Shown one piece after another: positions 43,933-52,711 of a stretch of DNA of 64,000 bases. Both the position numbers and the translations under genes were made by a program. The DNA comes from JBBQUN01 sp963717115 (lineage in GTDB: Bacteria > Actinomycetota > Acidimicrobiia > Acidimicrobiales > SZUA-35). The stretch spans positions 930,001 through 994,000 of the forward strand of contig CAVQVO010000020.1 of assembly GCA_963717115.1 (NCBI GenBank). Reading direction: 5' to 3'. Numbering within the stretch: the first letter of the stretch is position 1; the number at the start of each line of letters is the position of its first letter. Below the pieces are notes generated by a model. That model made no database searches. It saw nothing but the letters and a program-made list of their open reading frames with translations, and was not told the origin of the DNA.

Positions 43933-45327
43933 GTGACCGAAGATGCCGATGACCAACCCATGGCGTTGTGTTCGAGCTGCCACAACATCGTCCCTCGTTC
44001 GGTGACGCGCTGCCCCGTCTGCGGAGCTGCGCCGTCGACTCCCCAGCCCGAGGTCGATCGGCGCATGTGGCATTTCGGCGACGAGACGCCAACCGAATCG
44101 GCGGCTCCGGAAACGGGCATCTCCCCCGAGCAGTTCCTCGCCGAACTCGAGACCCCCGATCTCGCGCCCGCCCCGGCGGACCGTGCCGGACCCGACCGGT
44201 CCATCGACGAATCGCCGGCCCCCTGGATGCCCTCCCCCGCCGAACCGTGGATGCGAGGCTCCGATGACCTGCCCATGGCGGTCCCCGTCGACGACGCCGT
44301 TGCGGGCATGCCCGATCCGGCGCCGCCCGAGGCGACGGCGATCGTTCCCGTCGTCGAGGCGCCGGGCTGGGCCCCGCCCGACGGAGGGCAGTTGCTCGCT
44401 CCGCCGCCGCCCGACCCGCTGGAGACGGGGGACGCATCCACCATGGTCGTCGAGCTGGACCCCGACGAGGAGCGGATCCGTTCGGTCCAGGCGATCTCGA
44501 GCCGGATCGATGCCGACATCCGGATGGGTCCGACCGCGCATCATCGGGTCGTCGTGTCCCTCGTCCCGGCCGCGGCGGCGATCATCGTGGCCATCGCCGG
44601 GCTCCTGAGCTACCACAACCCGCCGGCCGAGCGATCGGGGGAGGTCTCCAGCCGCAGCGAACTCGGCGCCGACGCCGTGCTGGCCTTCAACGACCCCGGA
44701 TCCGCAGGCACGGATCGAGCGGCGGCGGCCAGCCTGGTCCCGATGACCGTCGCCGGCTGCGGTCCGATCGCCGAGTTCGTCGGCATCGTCGTCGCACCGG
44801 ATCGACTGATCGGACGCGCCTCCCTCGTCAGCTATGACGTGCGTCCCGTCGTCACCATGCCGGACGGGACGGTCCGGATGGGCACCGTGATCGGGCTGGA
44901 CCGGGATCTCGATCTGGCCGTGATCGAACTCGATCCCGTGATCGCCGACGCGACCTCCCCGGCGACGACCCTGCCCGCGATCCCCTGGGGTTCGGTCGAT
45001 CAGCTCTTCTCCGACCCCGAGGTCGTCGTCGTCGAGGGCCACGGCTCCACCGCCACGATGATCGCCACCCGGCAGGTGGGCATCGACGGCATCGTCGGCG
45101 AGATCGACTCGTTCGAGCTCGAGCAGACCGGCTTCACGCCGGGTGCTCCCGTCCTCAATCGGCGCGGTCTCCTCATCGGACTCGTCGACGCCTCCGGCAA
45201 CCACGTCACCGGTGGAGCCGAACTGCAGCGAGCGTTGGGCAGGCTGGTCCTCACCCGACCGATGGCCGCCGCCGCCTGCCCCGAATCCGTACCGGCCCCG
45301 GACCCCGCCTCCGACGGCGAGGGCTGA
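43933..45327 (+). CDS. Zinc-ribbon membrane protein with a degenerate trypsin-like domain
   Basis: 464 residues from GTG at 43933. An N-terminal zinc ribbon (CSSCHN and CPVCGA) precedes about 150 residues of Pro/Glu/Asp-rich linker, one membrane helix (VVVSLVPAAAAIIVAIAGLL) and a C-terminal part resembling a chymotrypsin fold (MGTVIGLDRDLDLAVIELD, then PGAPVLNRRGLLIGLVDA). The usual GNSGGP loop is replaced by GFTPGAP, so the nucleophile Ser is missing and protease activity is unlikely. It is divergent from uvrC (36 bp) and 36 bp upstream of nadA. Probably an envelope sensor or scaffold, by inference. Confidence 0.65.
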   Translation: MTEDADDQPMALCSSCHNIVPRSVTRCPVCGAAPSTPQPEVDRRMWHFGDETPTESAAPETGISPEQFLAELETPDLAPAPADRAGPDRSIDESPAPWMPSPAEPWMRGSDDLPMAVPVDDAVAGMPDPAPPEATAIVPVVEAPGWAPPDGGQLLAPPPPDPLETGDASTMVVELDPDEERIRSVQAISSRIDADIRMGPTAHHRVVVSLVPAAAAIIVAIAGLLSYHNPPAERSGEVSSRSELGADAVLAFNDPGSAGTDRAAAASLVPMTVAGCGPIAEFVGIVVAPDRLIGRASLVSYDVRPVVTMPDGTVRMGTVIGLDRDLDLAVIELDPVIADATSPATTLPAIPWGSVDQLFSDPEVVVVEGHGSTATMIATRQVGIDGIVGEIDSFELEQTGFTPGAPVLNRRGLLIGLVDASGNHVTGGAELQRALGRLVLTRPMAAAACPESVPAPDPASDGEG

Positions 45328-45328
45328 T

Positions 45329-45363
45329 CGGGTCGAGCATCCTCGGGTCCCTATACTGCTGGG
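45329..45363 (+). promoter_or_regulatory. nadA promoter, probably leaderless
   Basis: TATACT at 45352-45357 is a near-perfect -10 box and lies 6 bp before the GTG start, so transcription would begin at the start codon. A possible -35 (GTCGAG) is around 45332. No ribosome binding site precedes the GTG, which agrees with a leaderless mRNA. Confidence 0.55.
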
Positions 45364-46491
45364 GTGCTCCGCCTCCAGCGCCAACTGCCCGAACGCTACT
45401 CCCGAGCCGATGCGACCGAGCTCGGCTCGTGGATCGCGGCGGCCAAGGAAACGCTGGGTGACCGGGTGTTCATCCTCGGCCACCACTACCAACGCGACGA
45501 GGTCATCGCGTTCGCCGATGCCCGGGGTGATTCCTTCAAGCTGTCGGTGCTGGCCCAGGAACGGCCCGAGGCCGAGGCGATCGTGTTCTGCGGCGTGCAC
45601 TTCATGGCCGAGTCGGCCGACATCCTCACCAACGACGACCAGGCGGTCATCCTGCCCGACCTGAACGCCGGCTGTTCGATGGCCGACATGGCGCACATCG
45701 ATCAGGTCGAACAGGCCTGGGAGGAACTCGGCGAGGTCCTCGACGTGTCACGGATCGTGCCGATCACCTACATGAACTCCTCGGCGGCCATCAAGTCGTT
45801 CGTCGGTCGCCACGGCGGCGCCGTGTGCACCTCGTCGAATGCGCAGGCCGTGCTGGAGTGGGCGCTCGGCACCCCCGATGCCACGGGTCGTCGCACCGGT
45901 GGCCAGGGCGACAAGGTGCTGTTCTTCCCCGATCAGCACCTCGGACGCAACACCGGCCTGGCCATGGGATTCGACCACGACGACATGCGGCTCTGGGATC
46001 CGAGGCAGGATCGGGGTGGCCTCGACGAGGCCGACTGCCTCGACGCCACGTTGCTGCTGTGGAAGGGCCACTGCACGATCCACCAACGGTTCCGCCCCGA
46101 GCAGGTCGACGACTTCCGCGCCACGTACCCCGACGGCGTCGTGATCATCCATCCCGAGGCACCCTACGACGCCTGCGCCAAGGCCGACTTCCTGGGCAGC
46201 ACCGGTTTCATCCTGCGCAAGGTGGCCGAGCTGCCGGCGGGAACGGCCATCGGGGTCGGCACCGAGGTCCACCTGGTCTCCCGGCTCGCCCAGGAACACC
46301 CCGACAAGACCATCGTCAACCTCGACCCCCTCATCTGCCCCTGTTCCACGATGTCGCGAATCGACCTCCCACACCTGGCCTGGGTCCTCGAGGAACTCGT
46401 GGCCGGACGGGTCGTGAATCAGGTGAGCGTCGACGCCGAGACCACGGAGTGGTCCAAGGTGGCGCTCGAGCGGATGCTCGCCATCACCTGA
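45364..46491 (+). CDS. nadA: Quinolinate synthase
   Basis: 375 residues of the long actinobacterial/Gram-positive type. Fe-S ligand cysteines are seen in LNAGCSMADM, LWKGHCTIHQRF and DPLICPCSTM. Substrate-binding HHYQRDEV, MNSSAAIKSF and FPDQHLGRN are typical. It condenses iminoaspartate with dihydroxyacetone phosphate to quinolinate in NAD synthesis. No nadB or nadC lies in the window. It converges with the glycan cluster, 22 bp between stops. Confidence 0.95.
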   Translation: MLRLQRQLPERYSRADATELGSWIAAAKETLGDRVFILGHHYQRDEVIAFADARGDSFKLSVLAQERPEAEAIVFCGVHFMAESADILTNDDQAVILPDLNAGCSMADMAHIDQVEQAWEELGEVLDVSRIVPITYMNSSAAIKSFVGRHGGAVCTSSNAQAVLEWALGTPDATGRRTGGQGDKVLFFPDQHLGRNTGLAMGFDHDDMRLWDPRQDRGGLDEADCLDATLLLWKGHCTIHQRFRPEQVDDFRATYPDGVVIIHPEAPYDACAKADFLGSTGFILRKVAELPAGTAIGVGTEVHLVSRLAQEHPDKTIVNLDPLICPCSTMSRIDLPHLAWVLEELVAGRVVNQVSVDAETTEWSKVALERMLAIT

Positions 46492-46513
46492 TCGACGCCG
46501 ATTCCCGTCGACC

Positions 46514-47197
46514 TCAGTCGGCTTCGACGACCCAGACGAGTCCGATCCCGAGCCAGGGGCGCCGGGCGTAGATCAGCCGGTCGAGGAACCCCAGGACCTT
46601 CGCCGAGGGGCTTCGGCCCGATCGATGCCAGCCGTGGCTGTACCGCTCGACCGGTCGCAGCCCGGACCGAACCAGCGTCTCCTCGAGTGTCGCCGGCGAG
46701 TAGTAGAGGCGGTGGTCGGGGTGGGTGTACTCGCTGCCCTTGAAGGCGAAGCGGACGAACGTGGACCAGCTGTAGGCGTTCGGCGTCGTGAGGATGGCCT
46801 GCGAGCCGGTCTGGGCCAACAGCTTGCGGAGATCCTCGAAGAAGGCCGCCGGTCGGCCGAGATGCTCGATCAGTTCGGCGGCGATCACCAGGTCGACATC
46901 GGGGAAGTCGTGCCGGCTCAGGCGTTCGACGTCACCGTGCACGTACTCGCCCGGTACGAGCTCACGGAGCAGATCCAGCCCCGGTTCGGAGATGTCGAAT
47001 CCGATCAGTGAGTCCGCCACCTTCATGATCTCCTCGTGGAGGAGGTCTCCGGTGCCGGCACGTTGACTCGTCAGGTGCTCGTCGACGCACCCCAGATGGA
47101 GCACCCGGCGATTGCGGGCACGCTCCGGCAGGAACGATCGGCGGTCGATGACGCCGTCGCACGGCGGCAGCGGAACGAGACCGGTGTAGTTGCTCAT
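46514..47197 (-). CDS. SAM-dependent methyltransferase (glycan cluster, last gene)
   Basis: 227 residues from ATG at 47197. Motifs VLHLGCVDEHLT (motif I with Cys in place of Gly), IGFDISEPGLDLL, DLVIAAELIEHLGRP and AILTTPNAYSW identify a class I methyltransferase. The stop of the flippase gene overlaps its start (ATGA). Methyltransferases of this kind often cap surface polysaccharides or modify sugar precursors; that role is inferred from the cluster. Confidence 0.82.
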   Translation of the reverse strand: MSNYTGLVPLPPCDGVIDRRSFLPERARNRRVLHLGCVDEHLTSQRAGTGDLLHEEIMKVADSLIGFDISEPGLDLLRELVPGEYVHGDVERLSRHDFPDVDLVIAAELIEHLGRPAAFFEDLRKLLAQTGSQAILTTPNAYSWSTFVRFAFKGSEYTHPDHRLYYSPATLEETLVRSGLRPVERYSHGWHRSGRSPSAKVLGFLDRLIYARRPWLGIGLVWVVEAD

Positions 47198-48390
47198 CGG
47201 GAAGAGATCCTTTCGACCATGCGACCGAGCGGTCGCTGGGAACCTACGAGATGGAAGGGTGTCGCGCGCTGGAGCAGGATCGCGGTGGCGACCACGGCGC
47301 CGATCGACAGGGCGAGGGCCATGGCACTCAGCGTGACGAGCCCGGCCGATGCCGCAAGCGACAGGAAGAGCAGCGACGTTGCGATCCGGGCCAGCTCGAT
47401 CCGGAACAGCGTGCCGTCGGCATGCTCGACCAGGAAGGCGACGCCGAGGAGACCGTGGACGAGCCGGAACGGCAGCATGAAGGACAGGATTCGCACCAGG
47501 ACCACGATGTCGGTCCAACCGTCGTCGACGACCATGGCGAGCAGCGGTGCGGCGAGGCAGGTGGCGGCGGCGCCGAGGAGCCCGACGGCGAAGACCGGAC
47601 CGAGGAGCCGACGGAGGTACCTCGAGCGCTCCGACCCCGAGACTCCGGCCAGACGGACCGTGGCCAGCCGAACGATCGTGAAGCTGGCGACGCTGTTCAT
47701 CCCGCTGGAGACCCGGAAGGCCAGCGAATAGATCGCGAAGGCCGCCGGCCCGAGGATCACCCCGACGAGCAGGAAGTCGAGGTTGGCGCCGATGTAGTTG
47801 AGGGCCTGGTTGCCGAAGACCAGCCACGACTGCCGCGACCCCGCCTCCCCCACCGCGGGCAGGCGACCGAGCGCCAACGCCTCCGTGCCCAGCTTGGCGA
47901 CGATTGCCACCCCGGCAGCGATGCCGACGTTCGACACCGGGAGCAACGAGACCGCGGCGAGCAGCACGAGGGCACCGGCCGCCGACGAGCGCAGGACGAG
48001 GTGTTCGTCGCGATCGCGCAGCGCCACCGAACGACCCAGCTGGACCAGGGCCGAGAGTGCCCAGATGGCGCCGCCGAAGCAGAGGAGCAGCCCGATCGAC
48101 CCTCCTGCGACGAGGCCGACCGCAGCAGCCACGATCGCGATTCCGGCACTGGCGGTCACGGCGACCAGCATCGGCGGTGCGATGCCAGGGGTCGGCGAGC
48201 GCAGCAACTGAAGACCCACCCCCACGTCGGCCAGGGCGGCAGCAGCCGAGACGACGGTGAAGAGGATCGCCGCAATCGCGAAGTCCTCCGGCGTCGTCCC
48301 GGCAGCGAGGACCAACGCCGCCAGGAAGATCGCACCCTGCTCGACGATGCGGGAGATGGCGATGTCGGAGACGGCTCCGGAGAGGGTCAT
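47194..48390 (-). CDS. Polysaccharide flippase-like protein (Wzx/MOP superfamily)
   Basis: 398 residues with about 12 membrane helices and few charged loops. It begins SDIAISRIVEQGAIFLAALV and contains NQALNYIGANLDFLLVGVIL, a pattern typical of the MOP/Wzx transporters that flip lipid-linked oligosaccharides. It overlaps both neighbours by ATGA. In this cluster it would export the unit built by the glycosyltransferases. The matching polymerase (Wzy) is not obvious, unless a membrane protein upstream serves. Confidence 0.82.
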   Translation of the reverse strand: MTLSGAVSDIAISRIVEQGAIFLAALVLAAGTTPEDFAIAAILFTVVSAAAALADVGVGLQLLRSPTPGIAPPMLVAVTASAGIAIVAAAVGLVAGGSIGLLLCFGGAIWALSALVQLGRSVALRDRDEHLVLRSSAAGALVLLAAVSLLPVSNVGIAAGVAIVAKLGTEALALGRLPAVGEAGSRQSWLVFGNQALNYIGANLDFLLVGVILGPAAFAIYSLAFRVSSGMNSVASFTIVRLATVRLAGVSGSERSRYLRRLLGPVFAVGLLGAAATCLAAPLLAMVVDDGWTDIVVLVRILSFMLPFRLVHGLLGVAFLVEHADGTLFRIELARIATSLLFLSLAASAGLVTLSAMALALSIGAVVATAILLQRATPFHLVGSQRPLGRMVERISSR

Positions 48391-49136
48391 GGGGACTCGA
48401 CCGTTGGACGGCCGGCCACGAAGAAGTGTGCCAGGGGGTACTTGTCGCCCGTGGTCGCCGCAAGGCGACGACCGGGCTTCGATCGGGCCCATCGGCTCCC
48501 GAGGCGGCCGAGCACCCCGCCGAGCCGTGGCCCGATCAGGGGCACCGCGCCCAGGTGCTTGGCGACGAGATCGGTGACGACCTCGATGCTCCCACCGATC
48601 GCCGTCACCTCGATGTCGCAGAATCCGGCCCGTTGGAGCTCGTGTTGCAGCGCGAACCGGCTGGGGCGCCAGAAGTCGTACGGTTCCTCGTGGATCCAGT
48701 AGAGGTACGGCGTGTTCCCGATGAGCGTGCCCCCCGGTCGCAGGATTCGGGCGATGTCGGCGATGGTGTCCCTCGGCGAGGACAAATGCTCGAGCACATC
48801 GGAGAGCACGACGACGTCGAAGGCGTCGTCGGCGAACGGCAGATCGGCCGCAGCATCGGCCAACACGAACGGCGCGAGAGTCGCATCCCGGGACTCGATG
48901 TCGGCGAACACGATCTGATCGGCCCGATCCTGGTAGAGCGACCGCAGCGGCGCCCGACCACAACCCAGGTCCAGCAGGCGACCGCGGGCGAGCGACGGCA
49001 GGTGGACGCCGTAGCGCGCCGCAACCAGATCGGCCAGCAGGAACGAGGCTCCGAGCGCCGTCGAGGCGCGAAAGTCGCCGCCTCGTTCCTCGAACTTGTT
49101 CGCGCTCGGTTGCCGAGCGAGATCGACCCGGGCCAT
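48387..49136 (-). CDS. SAM-dependent methyltransferase (glycan cluster)
   Basis: 249 residues. Motif I is RLLDLGCGRAPLRSLY, then DIESRDATLAPF, ADLPFADDAFDVVVLSDVLEHL and IARILRPGGTLIGNTPYLYWIHE, a clear Methyltransf_11 member of the type often found with glycan genes. Its start shares one base with the stop of the fused glycosyltransferase gene and its end overlaps the flippase start, so all three are translated as one coupled unit. Confidence 0.87.
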   Translation of the reverse strand: MARVDLARQPSANKFEERGGDFRASTALGASFLLADLVAARYGVHLPSLARGRLLDLGCGRAPLRSLYQDRADQIVFADIESRDATLAPFVLADAAADLPFADDAFDVVVLSDVLEHLSSPRDTIADIARILRPGGTLIGNTPYLYWIHEEPYDFWRPSRFALQHELQRAGFCDIEVTAIGGSIEVVTDLVAKHLGAVPLIGPRLGGVLGRLGSRWARSKPGRRLAATTGDKYPLAHFFVAGRPTVESP

Positions 49137-51349
49137 CAGGGCACCACCACCTGCGGCTCGTCGTCTGCGGACGATGACGAACCGAACAACGCCGCGACCA
49201 ACTCGCCGGCGAGGTGCTCGACCGTCCACGCCTCGAGGACTCGCGCCCGACCGGCCGCGCCGACGCGAGCCCGGGTCTCGTCGTCGGCCAGCTCCGACAG
49301 GGCGTCGACGAGCGCCGCCGGGTTGCGCTGATCCACGAGCTGTCCGGCCCCGGCGACGAGCTCCGCGATCGCCCCGACATCGGTCGTGACGACGGGCAGT
49401 CCGGCCGCCATCGCTTCCATCATGGCAACGGGGATCCCGTCGCGGTCGCCGTTGCCCGCCTCGATGCAGGCCAGTGCGAACACATCGGCGCGGCGCAGGA
49501 TCGTCCGAACCTCGGGCTCGGTCAACAAGCCGGCGAACACCACCCGTGAACTCAGACCGAGATCGTTCACGAGCCGCTCGAGCTGGCCGCGCTGAGGCCC
49601 CTCCCCCACGATGGTCAGCTGCCAGCCCGGCGTCGAGGCGACGGCCTCGATCAGGTGGCGGTGACCCTTCTTCTCGACGAGTGATCCGACGGCGACGATC
49701 TCGCGACCACCGGGGCGCATGACGGCCGGATCCTCGGTCCACGCCCGGGGAACACCCATCCTGGCCAGGGTCGGTCGTACGCCGAGTGCCTGTTCGACGG
49801 TCGGGATGTCTCGTTCGGCGATGACGAAGACCTGCTGGGCGTCGGCGGCGATCGCTGCGGCGAACCCGTCGAGCAGGCCCTCGGTGTGGATGTCGAAGGC
49901 GTGGTACACCACCGAGTAGGTCTGACCGGCGTGGACGGCGGCGGCCCGGGTGGCGGCGCCGGCGACCCAGCCGAAGTGACTGTGCAGATGACGATCCACC
50001 AGACCGGAGCCGCTCCAGGCGATCCCGACGACCGTGGCCCCCAGCATGGCCGGCATGTTGCCCACCGTGGCCCGCCGGACGCTCGCCAGCAGCGCCAGCG
50101 TCCTCCTCGGGTGCGTCCACGCGGCAACGGCGAACCCCTCGAGCAGGGCGATCCACGACAGCCAGGCGGCGTCGAGTTCGCGAACCGGATCGGGCCGCTT
50201 GATGCTGAGCGCGCTCACCTGGACTCCCGCCGAGCGGAGGGCGAGCGCTTCCCGGCGGACGAAGGTCTGGGTCGGCACCCCCCAGCGCGACACGACGTAG
50301 GTGATGGCCGGGCCATCGATGGATCGGGCGGGGGCCGCCGCCTCCCTCGCCGCCGGGGCCGGCGTGGCGAGTCCACGGACGACCCCGGTCCACCACGACG
50401 CCCCGATGAGCACGTTGGTGGCTCCGGCAACGAGTCCGACCGGCAGCGACTCGGGCCGACGAACGCCACCGAGCCGATCGATGGCGAGGCACCCGACCAG
50501 GGCCAGCGGCGCACCGGCGGCGATGGCGACCGGTCCGATGGCGACGACGACGACACCAACGAGCACCAGGAACCCGAACGGGAGCGAGGCCAGTGCCAGC
50601 TGCCGAGGTCGGGGGCGATCGTTCGTGATCCGCCAGTAGCGAGCCTTCCAGCGACCGAAGCGGTGGTATTGCTGGGCGATCTCCCGGTGGGTGCGACGGG
50701 GCAGGTACGACACCGGCAGTCCGGCCTCGAACCAGACCGACCCCACGGCAGCCATCCGACGGTTCAGCTCGAAATCCTGGTTCGTGGTGAACGTCTCGTT
50801 CCAGCCACCCGCCTGCCGGAGCTGATCGGTGTGGAAGGCACCGAGGTACACCGTGTCGGCCGGACCGCTCCGAGCCCCGACCCGGCGATACCGGGACCCG
50901 CCCATCGCAAACCGGTGGTTCAGGGCCCGGGCGATGGCCCGATCCCGCCAGTGCGACGAGCGTGGAACCGCGATCTGGGATCCGCCGACCACCGAGCGAC
51001 CCGGAACGCCGAGTGCCTCGACGCAGGCCCGCACATAGGGGGCGGGGACGATCGATCGCGCATCGACCCGGACGATCATCTCGCCCTCGGCCCAGGCCAG
51101 GCCGGCGTTGAGATTCGACGGCGTGGTTCCCGCCGGATTGTCGAGCACGGCCCACCGGCGGAAGCCCCCGCTCGCCAGGACTCGTCCGGCGACCTCGGCC
51201 GTGTCGTCGGTCGATCCACCGTTCACGACGACGACCTCGATCATCTCGTGCGGGTACGTTTGGGCCGCAACGGCGTCGAGGCACGCCACGATCGCCGAGG
51301 CCTCGTTCCGAGCGGGGATGATCACCGTCACCAGGACCGGATCGCTCAT
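49136..51349 (-). CDS. Fused glycosyltransferase: GT2 domain, membrane segment, GT4 domain
   Basis: 737 residues from ATG at 51349. Residues about 6-250 form a GT-A (family 2) domain: VTVIIPARNEASAIVACLDA, VVNGGSTDDT and WAEGEMIVRVDARS. Three membrane helices follow (FLVLVGVVVVAIGPVAI and others). From about residue 370 a GT-B (family 4) domain begins: VVSRWGVPTQTFVRREA, VYHAFDIHTEG, VAVGSLVEKKGHRHLIEA, GEGPQRGQL and the donor loop EAGNGDRDGIPVAMMEAMA. The two activities probably add successive sugars. Encoding them as one chain is unusual; no stop or shift lies between them. Confidence 0.88.
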   Translation of the reverse strand: MSDPVLVTVIIPARNEASAIVACLDAVAAQTYPHEMIEVVVVNGGSTDDTAEVAGRVLASGGFRRWAVLDNPAGTTPSNLNAGLAWAEGEMIVRVDARSIVPAPYVRACVEALGVPGRSVVGGSQIAVPRSSHWRDRAIARALNHRFAMGGSRYRRVGARSGPADTVYLGAFHTDQLRQAGGWNETFTTNQDFELNRRMAAVGSVWFEAGLPVSYLPRRTHREIAQQYHRFGRWKARYWRITNDRPRPRQLALASLPFGFLVLVGVVVVAIGPVAIAAGAPLALVGCLAIDRLGGVRRPESLPVGLVAGATNVLIGASWWTGVVRGLATPAPAAREAAAPARSIDGPAITYVVSRWGVPTQTFVRREALALRSAGVQVSALSIKRPDPVRELDAAWLSWIALLEGFAVAAWTHPRRTLALLASVRRATVGNMPAMLGATVVGIAWSGSGLVDRHLHSHFGWVAGAATRAAAVHAGQTYSVVYHAFDIHTEGLLDGFAAAIAADAQQVFVIAERDIPTVEQALGVRPTLARMGVPRAWTEDPAVMRPGGREIVAVGSLVEKKGHRHLIEAVASTPGWQLTIVGEGPQRGQLERLVNDLGLSSRVVFAGLLTEPEVRTILRRADVFALACIEAGNGDRDGIPVAMMEAMAAGLPVVTTDVGAIAELVAGAGQLVDQRNPAALVDALSELADDETRARVGAAGRARVLEAWTVEHLAGELVAALFGSSSSADDEPQVVVP

Positions 51350-52656
51350 CGGCCACTCCCCCGAACGACGGCCCGCAGGGTCCGCATCACGATCGACAGA
51401 TCGACGGTCACGCTCTGGCGGCGCAGGTAGTACAGGTCGTACTGCAGCTTCTCGCGGGCGTCCTCGGCATCGGCGGCGTAGCCGTACTTGATCTGCGCCC
51501 AACCCGTGAGACCCGGACGGACGAGGTGACGGACGTCGTAGTAGGGGATCTTCTCCCGCAGCTCCTCGACGTAGGCCGTCTGCTCGGGACGGGGGCCGAC
51601 GATCGACAGATCACCACGCAGGATGTTCCAGATCTGTGGGAGTTCGTCGAGGTGGGAGCGGCGCAGGAGCCGTCCGGCCGGCGTGATACGCGCATCACCG
51701 GCCGAGGTCCAGACCGCCGGGCCACTGCTCACCCGCATCGATCGGAACTTGAACATGACGAACGGTTCACCGGACTTGCCGATCCGTTCCTGCCGGTAGA
51801 GCAGCGGACCACGATCGGTGACGAGGTTGACCAGGGCGATCGCGGGCGTCAACCCGACGAGCACCGGCAGCGCGGCGAGGCCGAACGCCAGATCGACGAC
51901 CCGCTTGGTACGCACGTAGCGGGCCCGATGGACCTCGCCGATGTCGAACAGCAGCGACACCCGTTCGAGATCGCCCACCGGGATCTTGCCGAGGTACTCC
52001 TCGGAGAACAGTGAAACCGTCCGGATCCGGATCCCGCGTTGATGCAGCTCGGCAGCCTGCGAGACCACTCCGGGCGACCCCTGCGCCTCGATGCTGAGCA
52101 CGAGCACGTCGACGCCGCACCCGGCGACGTCCGCCGCCAGGCGAGCCCGATCGCGAAGCGCCTCGTCGACGGCAACCGATCCGACGATCACCGCCGACAG
52201 CTCGCTGTCGCCGAGCAACTCGGCCTCGAGTGCGGCTCGCTCGTCGTTCGAGCCGACGATCAGGACCCGGGCGCCGCGACCGGCCGCGACGTCGCTCTGC
52301 AGGTTCCACGCGATCATCGCCCAGGGGATCAACGTCAGCGACGAGCCGGCGACCACGGCTCGAGGGAGCAGGGGCGACCCCAGCAGGAGTTGGACGAGCG
52401 AGACGACGGTCGTGGCCCCGAGGAGCGAGAGCGTCGCCATGAGGAACGCCGACGATCGGGTGCGAGGCAGATCGGGAAGTCCGACCCCGTAGCCCGCCAC
52501 CAGGAACGACGACGCGAAGAGGATCGTCCAGCCGAAGCGGGCGGTCCCGAACGGGTCGTAGGGCGCCGAGGCCAGGACCCGACCATGGATCACCATGAAG
52601 AATCCGACGAGCACCACCGATCCGATCGGAAAGAGGAGCCTCATGACGCGGGTCAT
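51346..52656 (-). CDS. Polyprenyl glycosylphosphotransferase (sugar transferase, initiating enzyme)
   Basis: 436 residues (ATG at 52656; GTG two codons upstream also possible). Four N-terminal helices, a Rossmann-like CoA-binding-type domain (VLIVGSNDERAAL), another helix (VVDLAFGLAALPVLVGLTPA) and the catalytic C-terminus: YRQERIGKSGEPFVMFKFRS, LRRSHLDELPQIWNILRGD, SIVGPRPE and RPGLTGWAQI. Such WbaP/ExoY-type enzymes load the first sugar phosphate on undecaprenyl phosphate. It overlaps the fused glycosyltransferase by ATGA and starts the assembly line. Confidence 0.92.
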   Translation of the reverse strand: MTRVMRLLFPIGSVVLVGFFMVIHGRVLASAPYDPFGTARFGWTILFASSFLVAGYGVGLPDLPRTRSSAFLMATLSLLGATTVVSLVQLLLGSPLLPRAVVAGSSLTLIPWAMIAWNLQSDVAAGRGARVLIVGSNDERAALEAELLGDSELSAVIVGSVAVDEALRDRARLAADVAGCGVDVLVLSIEAQGSPGVVSQAAELHQRGIRIRTVSLFSEEYLGKIPVGDLERVSLLFDIGEVHRARYVRTKRVVDLAFGLAALPVLVGLTPAIALVNLVTDRGPLLYRQERIGKSGEPFVMFKFRSMRVSSGPAVWTSAGDARITPAGRLLRRSHLDELPQIWNILRGDLSIVGPRPEQTAYVEELREKIPYYDVRHLVRPGLTGWAQIKYGYAADAEDAREKLQYDLYYLRRQSVTVDLSIVMRTLRAVVRGSGR

Positions 52657-52711
52657 GGACACCTATCGGCGCCGGGCGCCTCGGTCTGAGCCGGTTCGGG
52701 ATGCCCGCGGT

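Noticed and set aside
42037..45696. uvrC read as a 1219-residue protein
   Set aside because: The upstream 600 residues are antisense to the zinc-ribbon and nadA genes and low in complexity; UvrC starts at 43896.
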